Source: Channallabes apus (taxonomy: Eukaryota; Chordata; Actinopteri; Siluriformes; Clariidae). From it: DNA of 64,000 bases. The stretch's first letter is position 1. The number at the start of each line of letters is the position of its first letter. The position numbers and the translations under genes are program-made. Positions 53,704-64,000 of the stretch are shown one piece after another. Location of the stretch: NCBI GenBank assembly GCA_030522415.1, contig CM060112.1:7479501-7543500 (forward strand). The letters are read 5' to 3'. Under the pieces are notes generated by a model. It worked only from the letters and a program-made list of their open reading frames with translations, made no database searches and had not been told where the DNA came from.

Positions 53704-54032
53704 CTTTCTCACTCACTCACTCTCACACACACACATGCACACACACACACACATGCACACACACACGCACACATACACACACGCCCCTAACATTATTCAC
53801 ACATTATCAGATCCCTCCCTCTCACCCTTTAATGACCTCCATGGAATCAAACTCAGGGTGACAATGTGTGTGTGTGTGTGTGTGTGTGTCTCAAAAGACA
53901 GACAGAAAGAAAACACTCATATTACCACTTCATAAGTTTGCCAAATGGATATTCGAACGCGCCATCACTATGTAGGAGCAAAATGTTCTGTTTTTTTTGT
54001 GTCTCAAAATAATAATAATAATAATAATAATA

Positions 54033-54071
<39 letters not shown>

Positions 54072-54499
54072 TAAATAATAAAAAAATTTTATTATTGTTA
54101 TTGCTGTTTTTAATGTATCTCTGATCAGTACATCTGAAATACTTTTGAGCACAAGATAAACTTGCTAAAGTCCTCACAACATCACAGCCATAATTTACTA
54201 TATGCTTTTCATTCCATTGTCCAGGCTGTTATGACTTTTTACTATCAATTATAAGCCAACCTGAATAAAAGGATCTGGCAATGAATAAATGTGATTAAAT
54301 GTTAAAATAAAAATTAAATGTACAATAAGAGCTATAAAAGGCAAATTAGTTATACACTTGTCACAGCAAAGTAATAAAATATTAATTATACAATATAATT
54401 GTATAACTAACTATAAAATTACTATATTTGATATGACATATTATGGCAATACTAATCATCACTAAGATGAGATAGTTGATTTTTTTAACTGTATTTTTG

Positions 54500-54537
<38 letters not shown>
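53704..54537. repeat. (CA)n, (TG)n, (AAT)n, (TC)n cluster
   Basis: CA with ATGC breaks 53724-53783, TG 53864-53890, AAT 54008-54085, TC 54505-54535, separated by AT-rich sequence without a gene. Confidence 0.9.
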
Positions 54538-54539
<2 letters not shown>

Positions 54540-55310
54540 AAGTCACATTCAGATCTTCCTCCCTGACGTCCATCAGTACAGACATAGCTACGTCTGCGGA
54601 GCCAAACTCTAACCCAGTCTCCCTCGGGAGTCGTTTTTATTGCCTCTATTGTAGCCTGGCTGTATTATACATGTCTGTGCCCCTGGAGATTTCCCATGGT
54701 CCATCTGGCCCTTGCCGGTAGGGAACCTCCATATTGGGCTAGAACATAGAAGGTTGGTGTGGATTACAGAAACCGTCCAGGGAAATATTGATTGCTTATT
54801 TTTATGACCGAAATTGGACCCTTCTTCCATTTTCATCTTCGAGCCAGATAAAAAAAACAACAACATTAAAATTAGAGCGCTTTATAAAGTAACTATCTGT
54901 AAGTTGAAGTAATATGTATGATTTTTCTCCATCGATTGGCGTCCGCGGGTCTGAGAGGTGCATTTTCGTGCCCATGCAGTGCCACAATCCATTACGCTTT
55001 TCATTCCAGACCACCGGGGACATCCTAATCTCATTCCGGTCCACTTTGTGGACATTCAGAACTGTTATTCTATTCTGCGCTGTATTAAATGTCTCACAGC
55101 AGCTATTTATTTCGCCTCCGTCCACCTGAATGATGCTGCCTGTAATCATTTTAGGGTCACATTTGTGCTTGATAATAAATCATCCATCCTTCTTTTGTTT
55201 TACTTTTTAATCCCCGCTCTCTGTGGGATCCGCGCCGGTGTCACCTGGTGGAGTGTGACTGTTATTGTAATGATGTAGAGAGAGTCATTAAACAATCGTT
55301 ACTTTCCAAT
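54540..55310. promoter_or_regulatory. Candidate conserved island 10 (longest)
   Basis: About 770 bp of balanced unique sequence. GGTCCATCTGGCCCTTGCC, ATATTGATTGCTTATTTTTATG, ATCGATTGGCGTCCG and GTAATCATTTTAGGGTCAC are examples. Long open frames exist on both strands (115 codons minus, 106 plus), which suggests compositional constraint rather than a gene, as none has family resemblance or splice support. Confidence 0.4.
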
Positions 55311-55773
55311 TGGAAGCCAGGTCCCTGGGTAGGCAGGCTTTTTTTTTTTTTTTTTTTTAAAGAGCATGTTGGATAGATAAAGATGAAGACCGCCAGTCTG
55401 AAAAGAGTCTAAAACGCTGATGCAATGTGCCACAAAGGGACACAAGTCTAATCTGTTCAGTTTGGTTAAATACTAGATCTTTTAGATGCAAAAATCAAAC
55501 TTTGACAAAGCGATCGTTCCGCTACAGGGCACCATGTGTTTGCTCAGTTCTTTGTAGCCTGTCTAAATTTAACCAGCAGAAACAACAAATCACCATCTTA
55601 CACACTGCATATAGACGTAGAGCACTAAGTAGTTGCTTGGGAAGTAGCTACAGCTGTGTGTGTTATTCAGTAACCAGTAGTGTTCAGTCAGGAGCAGAAT
55701 TAGGAGCTGATGTTAGTTCCGGATCGACTCAAGTAAATGAATAAACGAGTGACATTTATCTCGCATGGTCAAC

Positions 55774-56463
55774 ACGGTCACAAAAGGTTATCCGCAGCAA
55801 GACGGTATACATGTGTGTGAATGAGAGGGACCCAAGAGAAACGGTGAGGATACAAGGAGCAGAGGCAAAGAAGGTGCAGGACTTTAAGTACTTAGGGTAA
55901 ACGGTCCAGAGCAATGGAGAGTGTGGAAAGGAGGTGAAGAGACGAGTACAGGCAGGTTGGAATGGGTGGAGAAAAGTGTCAGGTGTGTTGTGCGAGAATG
56001 AAAGGAAAGGTGTACCGGACAGTGGTGAGACCAGCGATGCTCTACGGCTTAGAGACAGCGGCACTGAAGAAAAGACAGGAGGCGTAGCTGGAGGTAGCAG
56101 AGCTGAAGATGTTGAGGTTCTCTTTGGGAGTGACAAGGATGGATAGGATCAAGAATGAGTTCATCAGAGGGACAACCCATGTGAGATGTTTTGGAGATAA
56201 AGTCAGAGAGGCCAGATTGAGGTGGTTTGGACATGTTCAGTGGAGAGATGGTGAATATATCGGTAGAAGGATGCTGAGGTTGGAACTGCCAGGCAGGAGG
56301 TCTAGAGGAAGACCAAAGAGGAGATTTATGGATGCAGTGAGAGAGGACATGAAGTTAGTTGGTGTGAGAGAAGAGGATGCAGAGGATAGGGTTAGATGGA
56401 GGCAGATGATTCGCTGTGGCGACCCCTGAAAGGGAACAGCCGAAAGACAAAGAAGAAGAAGAA
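55774..56463 (+). mobile_element. RTE-type LINE, second copy, 3' end only
   Basis: Strongly 5' truncated copy of the element at 1590-4250; starts near CCGCAGCAAGACGG and runs to GCTGTGGCGACCCCTGAAAG and the (AAG)n tail. GGTCAAC flanks both sides (55767-55773 and 56464-56470), a likely target duplication. The C-terminal frame at 56109-56429 is open here, ending RRFMDAVREDMKLVGVREED, where the first copy is shifted. A stop codon lies near 55898. Nearly identical to the first copy over about 56100-56320. Confidence 0.88.
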
Positions 56464-56497
56464 GGTCAACTATCGAAACCTTAATTAAACCAAAACT

Positions 56498-56568
56498 TCA
56501 AAGAATTTCCTGTTTGTTTTTCAGGAGTTTCTTAGTGCAGGCGGAACCTCTTTTTGTGACATTTTGTG
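56498..56568. repeat. Direct repeat, left copy (right at 57648-57719)
   Basis: TCAAAGAATTTCCTGTTT, TTTTCAGGA, AGTGCAG.CG.AACCTCTTTT and GACATTTTGT occur in the same order at 57648-57719 with small differences. Between them is AT-rich DNA with (CA)n and (TA)n. No family recognised. Confidence 0.75.
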
Positions 56569-56569
56569 A

Positions 56570-56986
56570 TTTGTCTCATACGGTGCTAGACTGTTACTCT
56601 TAACAAAGTTTCTACAGACAATTTTCTTTAAAAAAAAAAGGAATAATTCCTGAAACAAACTTAATAATTGGTGTGACTTTTGCTTCAAATATAGTCTCAG
56701 AAAAAATCTGTGCAGTTTTATAAGGAACTTAAATGCTTAGTTTTACTGAACATCCTGCAGAACGAGCCACAGTGCTTCTGAGGACTTTCTCACATGAAGC
56801 AAAACCCAGAATGTAGTCTTTTACATAATATGCTGCTTTCTTTTCTAGCCTACATATATTCCCTTAATTATTATTATTATTATTATTTTTTTTTTTATGG
56901 AATACAAATGTTTTGAAAATCGGAAATGCTTTTGAACTGACTTAATAATGAAGTCATAAAATATTAAATGTACACACACACACACA

Positions 56987-57024
<38 letters not shown>

Positions 57025-57829
57025 ATAAAACAACAACAACAGAGGGCAAAGACTTTTGTACAGTACTGTAGTAAATATTAGAGAAAGTTGTCAGTTTGTG
57101 AATTTGAAAATATAGGTAGCAGTTTATTTAATATTTATGGTGAAAGGAGTATCCAGTGTTCCGTGTAAAATGCATGTTTTCTGTCAAAGAAAAGCTTCAT
57201 AATAGAGGAATTTGTCATTTTATAAAAAAAAAAGTGCCTATATAATATAATATTATATTATATTATATTTTTATATAGTTTATAAATAATAATAAGAGAG
57301 AGAGAAAAAAAGCTAATAAAATATTGACTGATATGATGTTATAGCTGTGATTGCATATAAAATAATAATAATAATAATAAAAACTTGGTAATCAATGTAA
57401 TCAGTAAATTTATACAATATTAAATAATGTTATAAAAGGGGAATAAAATACTTCAGAATTATTTTTAAAAAATGTATCCACTTTGGCGTGTCAACAGTTA
57501 ACTCTAAGCGTAGCATCTACTATGTCACATGACCCTGGAACTAATTATTTCCCAATAGCAACATGACATCAAGTGCACTGTTCCTTACTTTTGAACACAA
57601 TGTCTGTCTGGTTTCAACTTAAATGCTATCCGCTGAGACTCAAACCATCAAAGAATTTCCTGTTTTTCAGGAAAAACTTCTCTCAGTGCAGCCGAAACCT
57701 CTTTTTGGTGACATTTTGTTGGTAAAAAAAAAGAGAAGAAAAGGAAAGGAAATTGGTTTGACCAACAGAACAGTTCACTTGTTGACTTCAAATGCTGCTT
57801 CTACAGTATAAGAGAGCTCCTCTTCATCG
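56570..57829. other. AT-rich intergenic, no gene seen
   Basis: Holds TA and CA runs near 56970-57016, ATT near 56870-56885 and TATTATA tracts near 57240-57290. No exon supported. Confidence 0.55.
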
Positions 57830-58590
57830 CATACGCTTTAATTACAGATCTCACCGCCTCAATCGGAATCAGAGGACGTTTCCGTGTCACGTTAAAAGAA
57901 GGAGAAGATATCAGCAATGCAAATATATCTCTGTGAAGAAATACTCTTTGTACTTATATGATTTATGACCAGCGCTGTAAGATCGCCGTGAGCAGAACAG
58001 AAGAAGTCTGATTGAATACCTGTTCTTTTGATGATGGCGGGAAAAAAAATTACTAAAATTAATCACAACACTCATTCGGCAAACTGATTTATTTTTTCTT
58101 GATTTTTCCCCCCTCAAATGCTCTGAGCAAGAAATGGATTTGCTGCCACGGCCAAAGAAGTCATGAGCAATTACAAATAAAATTACGACATCACTTCAGC
58201 TGTTGAGATCGAACCGGTGATCCAGAGAGGGAAGAATTGGAATTTGAGGGGGATGGAGGTGTATCAGTCACAAGTTTTCTTTACTAATCTCCAGATTATT
58301 ATCTGCGGACGCCTGGTCCGTCCGAGGCTCGTCCGATCTACCCGCTCCGATAATTGCGGCTGGATGCGCTGTTTGATCTGCGTGATGAATAGATGATGAG
58401 TTTTTCATGAAACCACTCGAGCACGAGCTCTCCAGTCCCACGGGGAGACGAGAAAAGGTCATCGCAGGTCAAGTTTATGGGTAATGACATATCAGCCAGG
58501 CGTATTTAACGCTTTGCTAATTTTCTCTCTCGATTATGGCGCTTTCTCGCCCTCTGAGCCATGATCTGCAAAATAGATTTGGTAAAGATA
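57830..58590. promoter_or_regulatory. Candidate conserved island 11
   Basis: Balanced unique text, best from 58190: CTCCGATAATTGCGGCTGG, GATCTGCGTGATGAATAGATG, GTTTATGGGTAATGACATATC and TCGATTATGGCGC. CGGACG...CGTCCG near 58308-58326 forms a small inverted repeat. Non-coding. Confidence 0.4.
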
Positions 58591-58724
58591 GAATGTGAAA
58601 ATATTTCGCAGTATTATAAAAAGATTAATATTTTTGACTGAATACAAGCGAAACAACAAACAAAAAATCTCTGGCCTCAAAACTACCAACCACACATCAG
58701 TGTTACTGCCTCAGGATGTGTTAC

Positions 58725-59600
58725 TGATATACGTTGTGTTACAGATTAAGAAAGTGTTACATAAATCTTACAGATTCACAAAATGTTACGTACGTGTTAA
58801 CGATTGAGGAAAAGTTACAGATTAAGGATGGATTACAGATTAAGGAAGTGTTACAGATTAAGGAAGCGTTACAGATTACGGATGGATTACAGATTAAGGA
58901 AGTGTTACAGATTAAGGATGGATTACAGATTAAGGAAGCGTTACAGATTAAGGATGGATTACAGATTAAGGAAGCGTTACAGATTAAGGATGGATTACAG
59001 ATTAAGGAAGTGTTACAGATTAAGGATGGATTACAGATTAAGGAAGCATTACAGATTACGGATGGATTACAGATTAAGGAAGTGTCAAATAAGTGTTACT
59101 GAGTGTTACTAATTGAAGTAGTATTACAGATTAAAAAATTGTTACAAATTAAGGAAGTGTTCCATATTAATGTTCAATATTAAGGATGTGTTTAATAAGA
59201 GTTACTGATTGAGGAAGTCTTAGGCATGGTTACAAATTAAGGAAATATTACATAAATGTTAGGAACTGTTAGAGATTCAGTAATTCTTGTACAAGTGTTA
59301 AAAGTGAGAACGGGTTACTGTTAAATTACAGTGAGAACTGATTTATTGTAGTTATTGTAGTAATTCTTGTAAAAGTGTTAAAATTGATATCAAATTACAA
59401 TTGGAGAAAGTTTTACAGATTGATGAATTGTTATGGACAAAGGACATGATATGCTTTTAGAAAGAGTTTTTTTCAGGAAATGTTACATTTTGAAGAAGTC
59501 TTACAGAAGGAGAACTTGTTATACGTTCTATAAGTTGTACAACATGAATTCAGGATGTGTTATGGACTGAGGAAATGTGAAAGATTTAAGAAGTGCTCGT
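58725..59600. repeat. 18-bp minisatellite, paired units
   Basis: Core 58815-59090: 18-bp TTACAGATTAAGGATGGA alternating with TTACAGATTAAGGAAGYG, a 36-bp double unit. Decayed GTTACA/AAGGAAGTGTTAC-like units spread to about 58725 and 59600. Open frames LQIKDGLQIKEV are artefacts of a stop-free unit of length divisible by 3. Confidence 0.93.
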
Positions 59601-60075
59601 TCTTTCTTCTGTTTCATTGTTTCAAAGCTTAAAAAAACGGCCCAGCACCCATCACCTCTCAGCCCTACTCACACTCCGCACCGCACAACGTTCCCGTCGA
59701 CCTTCCAGCACTGCTCGGCTGATCTATCAGAGATTGAGGAACACATGCGTCTAGACTGGTTTCTATTATGGCACCTACTGTAGGTGGTGGAATGAACTTC
59801 CAGTCTGTTCAGCTGAGTCTCTGGCAATCTTTAAACCAATCTTTGTGTTTCCTTAATATTTGGCATACCCCCCCCCCCCCCCCCCAAAAAAAAAAAAAAA
59901 ACTAAAAAAATATTTTTTTTATAAAAAATTCCAAACAATATTTATTATATTTAAATATATTATATTTGACGGACGGTTTTTATTTTTTGTAACCTAATAA
60001 TCAAGGATCTACTGTGTTCAATGAGCACTTTTATAAGTCACTCTATATAAGAGCAAATCGAAAATGCAAAAATTA
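59601..60075 (+). repeat. Unclassified dispersed-repeat fragment
   Basis: Begins CACCCATCACCTCTCAGCCC and ends with ATAAGTCACTCTATATAAGAGC, which resembles the 3' end of the 1963 SINE family, as if from a related autonomous element. A 17-C plus 15-A homopolymer block lies at 59869-59901. Identity uncertain. Confidence 0.4.
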
Positions 60076-60490
60076 AAAAAATGTTGTCGGTCTGTGTTTC
60101 TTTAATTCTTTCTTTCTTAATAGGAAAAAAATTATATCTGAAAAAACTATTAAACCATGTGGTCTACATCTGAAAAATAAACCTGTAAGAGTAAATACAC
60201 ATTCCATGTAACAAAAATCACCTGTAAACAATCCACATTTGTGACACGAGTAAACATGAATAAATAACTTTGTGTATGATTTTGAGATTTTAATCATGGA
60301 ATTCGACCCGCTTGAATCTCTTGTGACTTTTCTTTAAGTGTTGCTGCAGATAAGCAGTGTGTCAATTCAAAACATGTAAATAAAAAGGGAAATAAAAAAA
60401 AAAAATCTGATTTACACATGCATGACATGTTGTGTGATGTGTGTTTTCTGAGAACTGCTTCTACACTGACACGCTTTCCGATCATTTCAC

Positions 60491-60754
60491 ATGAAGAAGC
60501 CGAAAGCTGTCGCGCTGCTCATTTGGCTCTACATCTCGCTACCTCTCTCTACCTCCTTCCGAAACTGGTATGACTTGGCGAAGAGCGCGGCGCTGACACT
60601 CAGCTCCACACTGAACTCGAGCATGTGCACTGCAGCACACCGAGGCATCACACACTGCTGCAGGAGAGCGAAGGAGACAGCCATCACACTGTGTGTGAGA
60701 GGGAAAGAGACATGGAATGAGAAGGAAAAAAAGAGAGGATGGGTTTATGTGTGA
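60491..60754 (+). other. Small ORF with signal-peptide-like start (doubtful)
   Basis: ATG opens an 87-codon frame starting MKKPKAVALLIWLYISLPLS, a basic N-terminus plus hydrophobic core plus small residues, as in a signal peptide. Four cysteines follow (one near residue 46, a CC pair near 57-58 and one near 68). The C-terminal 20 residues come from purine-rich simple sequence. No family recognised and no splice site needed. Chance is a fair explanation. Confidence 0.2.
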
Positions 60755-60933
60755 GGGTGAAGGAGGGAGAAGCGTATGTGGAGAATAAGAGTGTGTGATA
60801 GTAATGGAGGAAACAAATGGATGGAGAATGAGCGACAGAATGAGACATTAGAATGTGTGTGCGCGCACGTGAGTGTGTGTGTGTGAGAAACAAGAGAGAT
60901 TGTGAAAGAAGCTGAGTGACTGAGAGAGAATAC

Positions 60934-60934
<1 letters not shown>

Positions 60935-60964
<30 letters not shown>
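60935..60964. repeat. (GT)n microsatellite
   Basis: About 14 GT units. 60965-61420 that follows is unique sequence with no gene seen. Confidence 0.9.
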
Positions 60965-61429
60965 GTGCAGTGGTTTAAGGAGGCTTCTGTCAGCCTGACA
61001 CTCCTGAAGTGTGTGTGATGAAAGAGTCTCTAATGGAGGGATTAAGTAGAGCAGAGGAGGACTTCAGGGGGTTTCTGTTCATCACACACACTTTGTTCTC
61101 AATGGGAGAAATCCTTTACACTCCTCACACGCAGCTCGCATTCACACACATGATGCGTTTTTAAACCACTCCAAAGGATCTGTTATCTGGTCTGGATGAA
61201 GGACCTGTGATGTAACAGCGTTTTGTTAGAAATGACATCATGATGAAAACATCCCTTACAGTACCGTCGACACATATTGAGTTACAATTGTAACTGCTAT
61301 TTTCTAAATTGATGATCGATTATGTCTAAGTAACACAGATCGTCCATAATATCATGACCACTGACGGGTGACATGAATAACATTGATCTCGCTACAATGA
61401 CATCTGAAAGTAATTTTGATATACTACTG

Positions 61430-61740
61430 TACTGTATATTTGGCAGAAAGTAACCGATTTGTTTCTGAAGTAGATGTGTTGCAAGCAGGAAAAATGGGCA
61501 AGCGTAAGAATTAGAGCGACTTTGACAAGCGCCGCATTGTGATGTCTAGATAACTGAGTCAGAGCAACTCCAAAACCACAGTGCTTATGGGATGTTCCCA
61601 GTCTGAAGTGGTCAGAGCAAACCAAATGTGCTCCAAGGAAGGAAAGCTGATGAACTGGCGACATGGTTAAGGCTGATGTGAGCGTGAGAATTGGACCGCA
61701 GAGCAATGGAAGAAGGTGGCACGGTTTCATGCTGGGAGAC
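61430..61740 (+). mobile_element. Degenerate Tc1-like fragment
   Basis: Plus-strand text encodes an N-terminal Tc1 transposase: a GCAGGAAAAATGGGCAAGCG start (MGKRK), DKRRIVMS-like, SQSNSKTTVL..GCSQSEVV (HTH) and SKEGKLMNWR, then jumps to ELDRRAMEEGG-like text that belongs just before the catalytic region. Internally deleted, several stops. Confidence 0.75.
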
Positions 61741-61759
61741 CTTATTTGATGCAAAAAAA

Positions 61760-62181
61760 AAAAAAAAATTACCTCATGTCCATTCATAAAAAAAATCATA
61801 AAAACAAAAAAAAACAATAAATTACTTTAGTGAAAAAATCCAACAAGAAGTGCTGTTATTGGAAAATCATAACTTTGTGATGGCAAGAGTAACCTCATTG
61901 TTGATTATTTCCTAAAACTACAGCCCTGTGTGTTTTACTCATTACCTATTGAACACTAAAAATAACCATAAACAGTTTCCCCATGTTTTTCCCCCTATGG
62001 TATTCTTGTTTACATGACTCAGAAATGATACATACAGTAGTCAAATTTATTTTATATCTCATTATTATATTATGATAAAACAAATATAAGATTATTAAGC
62101 CTATTTGTAGACATTTTCTGATTTCAAGCTTTGAATATAGAAACATTTTATTGCTCTGTTAGTGTAATTCTTTTTTCTTCC

Positions 62182-62212
<31 letters not shown>

Positions 62213-62900
62213 CATTCTTGAAATAAGCCATTTTTCAAAATTGCATACATTCATATTTACTCAGGATATTTCCTATTGCAATTTTTCAGACAAAATATTT
62301 ATAAGAGCGTGCGATTTTATAATTGAACTTAAACAGGCAATTTGCACAAAGTGCATGTCCACAAAGCAGAATTGAGCAAACCCAGACACAAACATGAACA
62401 AAAGCATTGTCAGGTATTGACACCCATCATTCCTGGTGTAAATTTGCTTTGTTTGATGCCACACGGGACTGTTTGGACCAAGAACTTTCACATAAGGATA
62501 AATAATAGATAAACAGACAAGAATAAATAAAAAAGGAATGATGGACTGGATTTACCACCTGCTTTATTTTCGTTTATTTATTTATTTTAGTTCCCAAGAA
62601 CTAATTCCACTATCGATTCCTTGTTTCCACACTGAGCTCTGACACAAACATATCATCAGGGATCGTGTATGAAACAACAGGGACCATAACACTGTAATGT
62701 TTTGTTTTTGTTTGCTTGTTTAAAACATGGATTGATTTGGGGAGGAGAAAGAAATCCAGTGTGACTGGGAAACTCTCAGAGCCCCACAACATCAGTGGAA
62801 ATCAGCTGCTTTCGAGCAGAAAACCAGGGTGTGGAAAGGAAGAGGCAACATAACAAGCACTTGTCAATCCTTTAGGCCCTCCGTTCTGACAGGCTGGACA
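61760..62900. other. Intergenic, no gene seen
   Basis: AT-rich with an (ATT)n at 62182-62210. No exon or known repeat. Confidence 0.55.
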
Positions 62901-62903
62901 CTG

Positions 62904-62993
<90 letters not shown>
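62901..62993. repeat. (TC)n(AC)n microsatellite
   Basis: TC run followed by a CA run of about 38 units; a (GT)n(GA)n block follows at 63160-63202, its approximate inverse. Confidence 0.95.
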
Positions 62994-62995
<2 letters not shown>

Positions 62996-63157
62996 CTGCT
63001 GGTTCAGCTGGAGAAGGCTGTAAACCTGAAAAAAAAAAAAGATTTTTTGTTTTATCCTCCAGGCAAATTCTGACCTCACTATTGTGCATACTGTCTGTTC
63101 CTCATGTGTTTGTGTGCATGCCTTCTGAAATATATTCCAAGTGTATGTTGAGGGAAA

Positions 63158-63203
<46 letters not shown>

Positions 63204-63379
63204 TATGGACTGTGTGTGGATAAAGCTTTGTATTAACAGACAGGCCTGATGATGAGTGTGACAGTGAAGCAGAGATGACTGATATAGAAGCTACACATCA
63301 GATCCTTTAGACACTGGTTTTGAACCAACACAATCAATGTAAAGTCCTGGTCACGTCAGACCTGGTCAAGGTTACTCAA

Positions 63380-64000
63380 TGCATAACCTCTTAGTCCAAC
63401 AAAACTCTGCACAAACCAACACAACTCAAAACCCACTCAATCCAAACCGACATAGCCCAAACCTACTCACTCCAAACTCACACATTCAGTCCAAACTCCC
63501 AAAACCCACTAAATCCAAATCAATGCAAGCCAAACCCACTCCATTCAAACGAACACATGCCCAACCCACTCAATCTGAACAAACACATGCCCAACCCACT
63601 CAATTAAAACTGACACAGGCCAAGCCCGCTCAATCCAAACCAACACAAACCAAACCCGCTCAATCCAAACCAACGCAAACCAAACCCGCTCAATCCAAAC
63701 CAACGCAAACCAAACCCGCTCAATCCAAACCAACGCAAACCAAACCCACTCAATCCAAACCAACGCAAACCAAACCCGCTCAATCCAAACCAACGCAAAC
63801 CAAACCCGCTCAATCCAAACCGACGCAAACCAAACCCGCTCAATCCAAACCGACGCAAACCAAACCCGCTCAATCCAAACCCGCTCAATCCAAACCAACG
63901 CAAACCAAACCCGCTCAATCCAAACCAACGCAAACCAAACCCGCTCAATCCAAACCAACGCAAACCAAACCCGCTCAATCCAAACCAACGCAAACCAAAC
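63380..64000. repeat. 30-bp minisatellite running off the window
   Basis: Homogeneous from about 63620: 30-bp unit CAATCCAAACCAACGCAAAC plus CAAACCCGCT. Decayed units back to about 63380 (CCAAACCTACTCACTCCAAA and similar). A deletion makes one 15-bp short unit near 63870. The 10-codon unit has no stop on the minus strand, giving a VWIERVWFAL repeat frame that is not a gene. The right end is outside the window. Confidence 0.93.

Noticed and set aside
38796..53890. Regularly spaced repeats considered as a CRISPR-like array
   Set aside because: All are simple tandem micro- or minisatellites in eukaryotic DNA without unique spacers of constant length or cas genes.
58734..59112. Forward ORFs with LQIKDGLQIKEV and YRLRMDYRLRK repeats
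   Set aside because: Two frames of one 18-bp repeat; decay outside the core shows no frame preservation.
63545..63993. Minus-strand ORFs of 129-147 codons with a VWIERVWFAL decapeptide repeat
   Set aside because: Product of a 30-bp minisatellite whose length is a multiple of three; two frames give equally regular peptides.

Overview
The window looks like nuclear DNA of a teleost fish. It holds two intron-containing vertebrate genes among dense fish-type transposons (Tc1-like, hAT, PIF/Harbinger, RTE and L2-like LINEs, several tRNA-derived SINEs) and many long micro- and minisatellites. The tRNA-SINE whose 3' end carries the GGCAGACGCTCTTATCC core (seen here in inverse orientation) fits an otophysan such as a catfish; that placement is a guess. 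There are no CRISPR arrays, operons or bacterial features.

Layout. 0-6.4 kb is a four-layer transposon nest: a Tc1-like relict holds a second Tc1-like element, which holds an RTE-type LINE, which holds a SINE with an exact 11-bp target-site duplication. 6.4-17.1 kb is obi1 (formerly rnf219): a RING E3 ligase gene with six coding exons whose splice sites join into a 509-codon frame. Its intron 4 carries a hAT element containing a Tc1 copy with an almost intact transposase; intron 5 carries a 22-bp minisatellite and a SINE. 17.4-19.8 kb is a PIF/Harbinger element with convergent Myb-like and transposase pseudogenes. 20-28.5 kb holds SINEs, an L2-like LINE on the minus strand and Tc1 fragments. 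28.6-31.9 kb is pou4f1 (brn3a): CpG-rich promoter, two coding exons, 389 aa. Obi1 followed by pou4f1 on the same strand is the arrangement known in mammals.

31.9-64 kb is a protein-gene desert. It alternates simple repeats and four further minisatellites with islands of non-repetitive, TAATTA-containing sequence that could be conserved regulatory elements of pou4f1. That reading is inference and needs cross-species alignment.

How the parts relate. Obi1 acts at replication origins through ORC ubiquitylation and its promoter has housekeeping NRF1-type palindromes. Pou4f1 is a sensory-neuron POU homeodomain factor. I see no evidence of a new multi-gene system. The most distinctive signals are the four-level transposon nest, the 3' tail shared by a tRNA-SINE and the RTE LINE, a 53-bp inverted copy of single-copy-looking DNA inside a SINE, a set of minisatellites with homogenised cores and decayed flanks, and the cluster of candidate regulatory islands beyond pou4f1.
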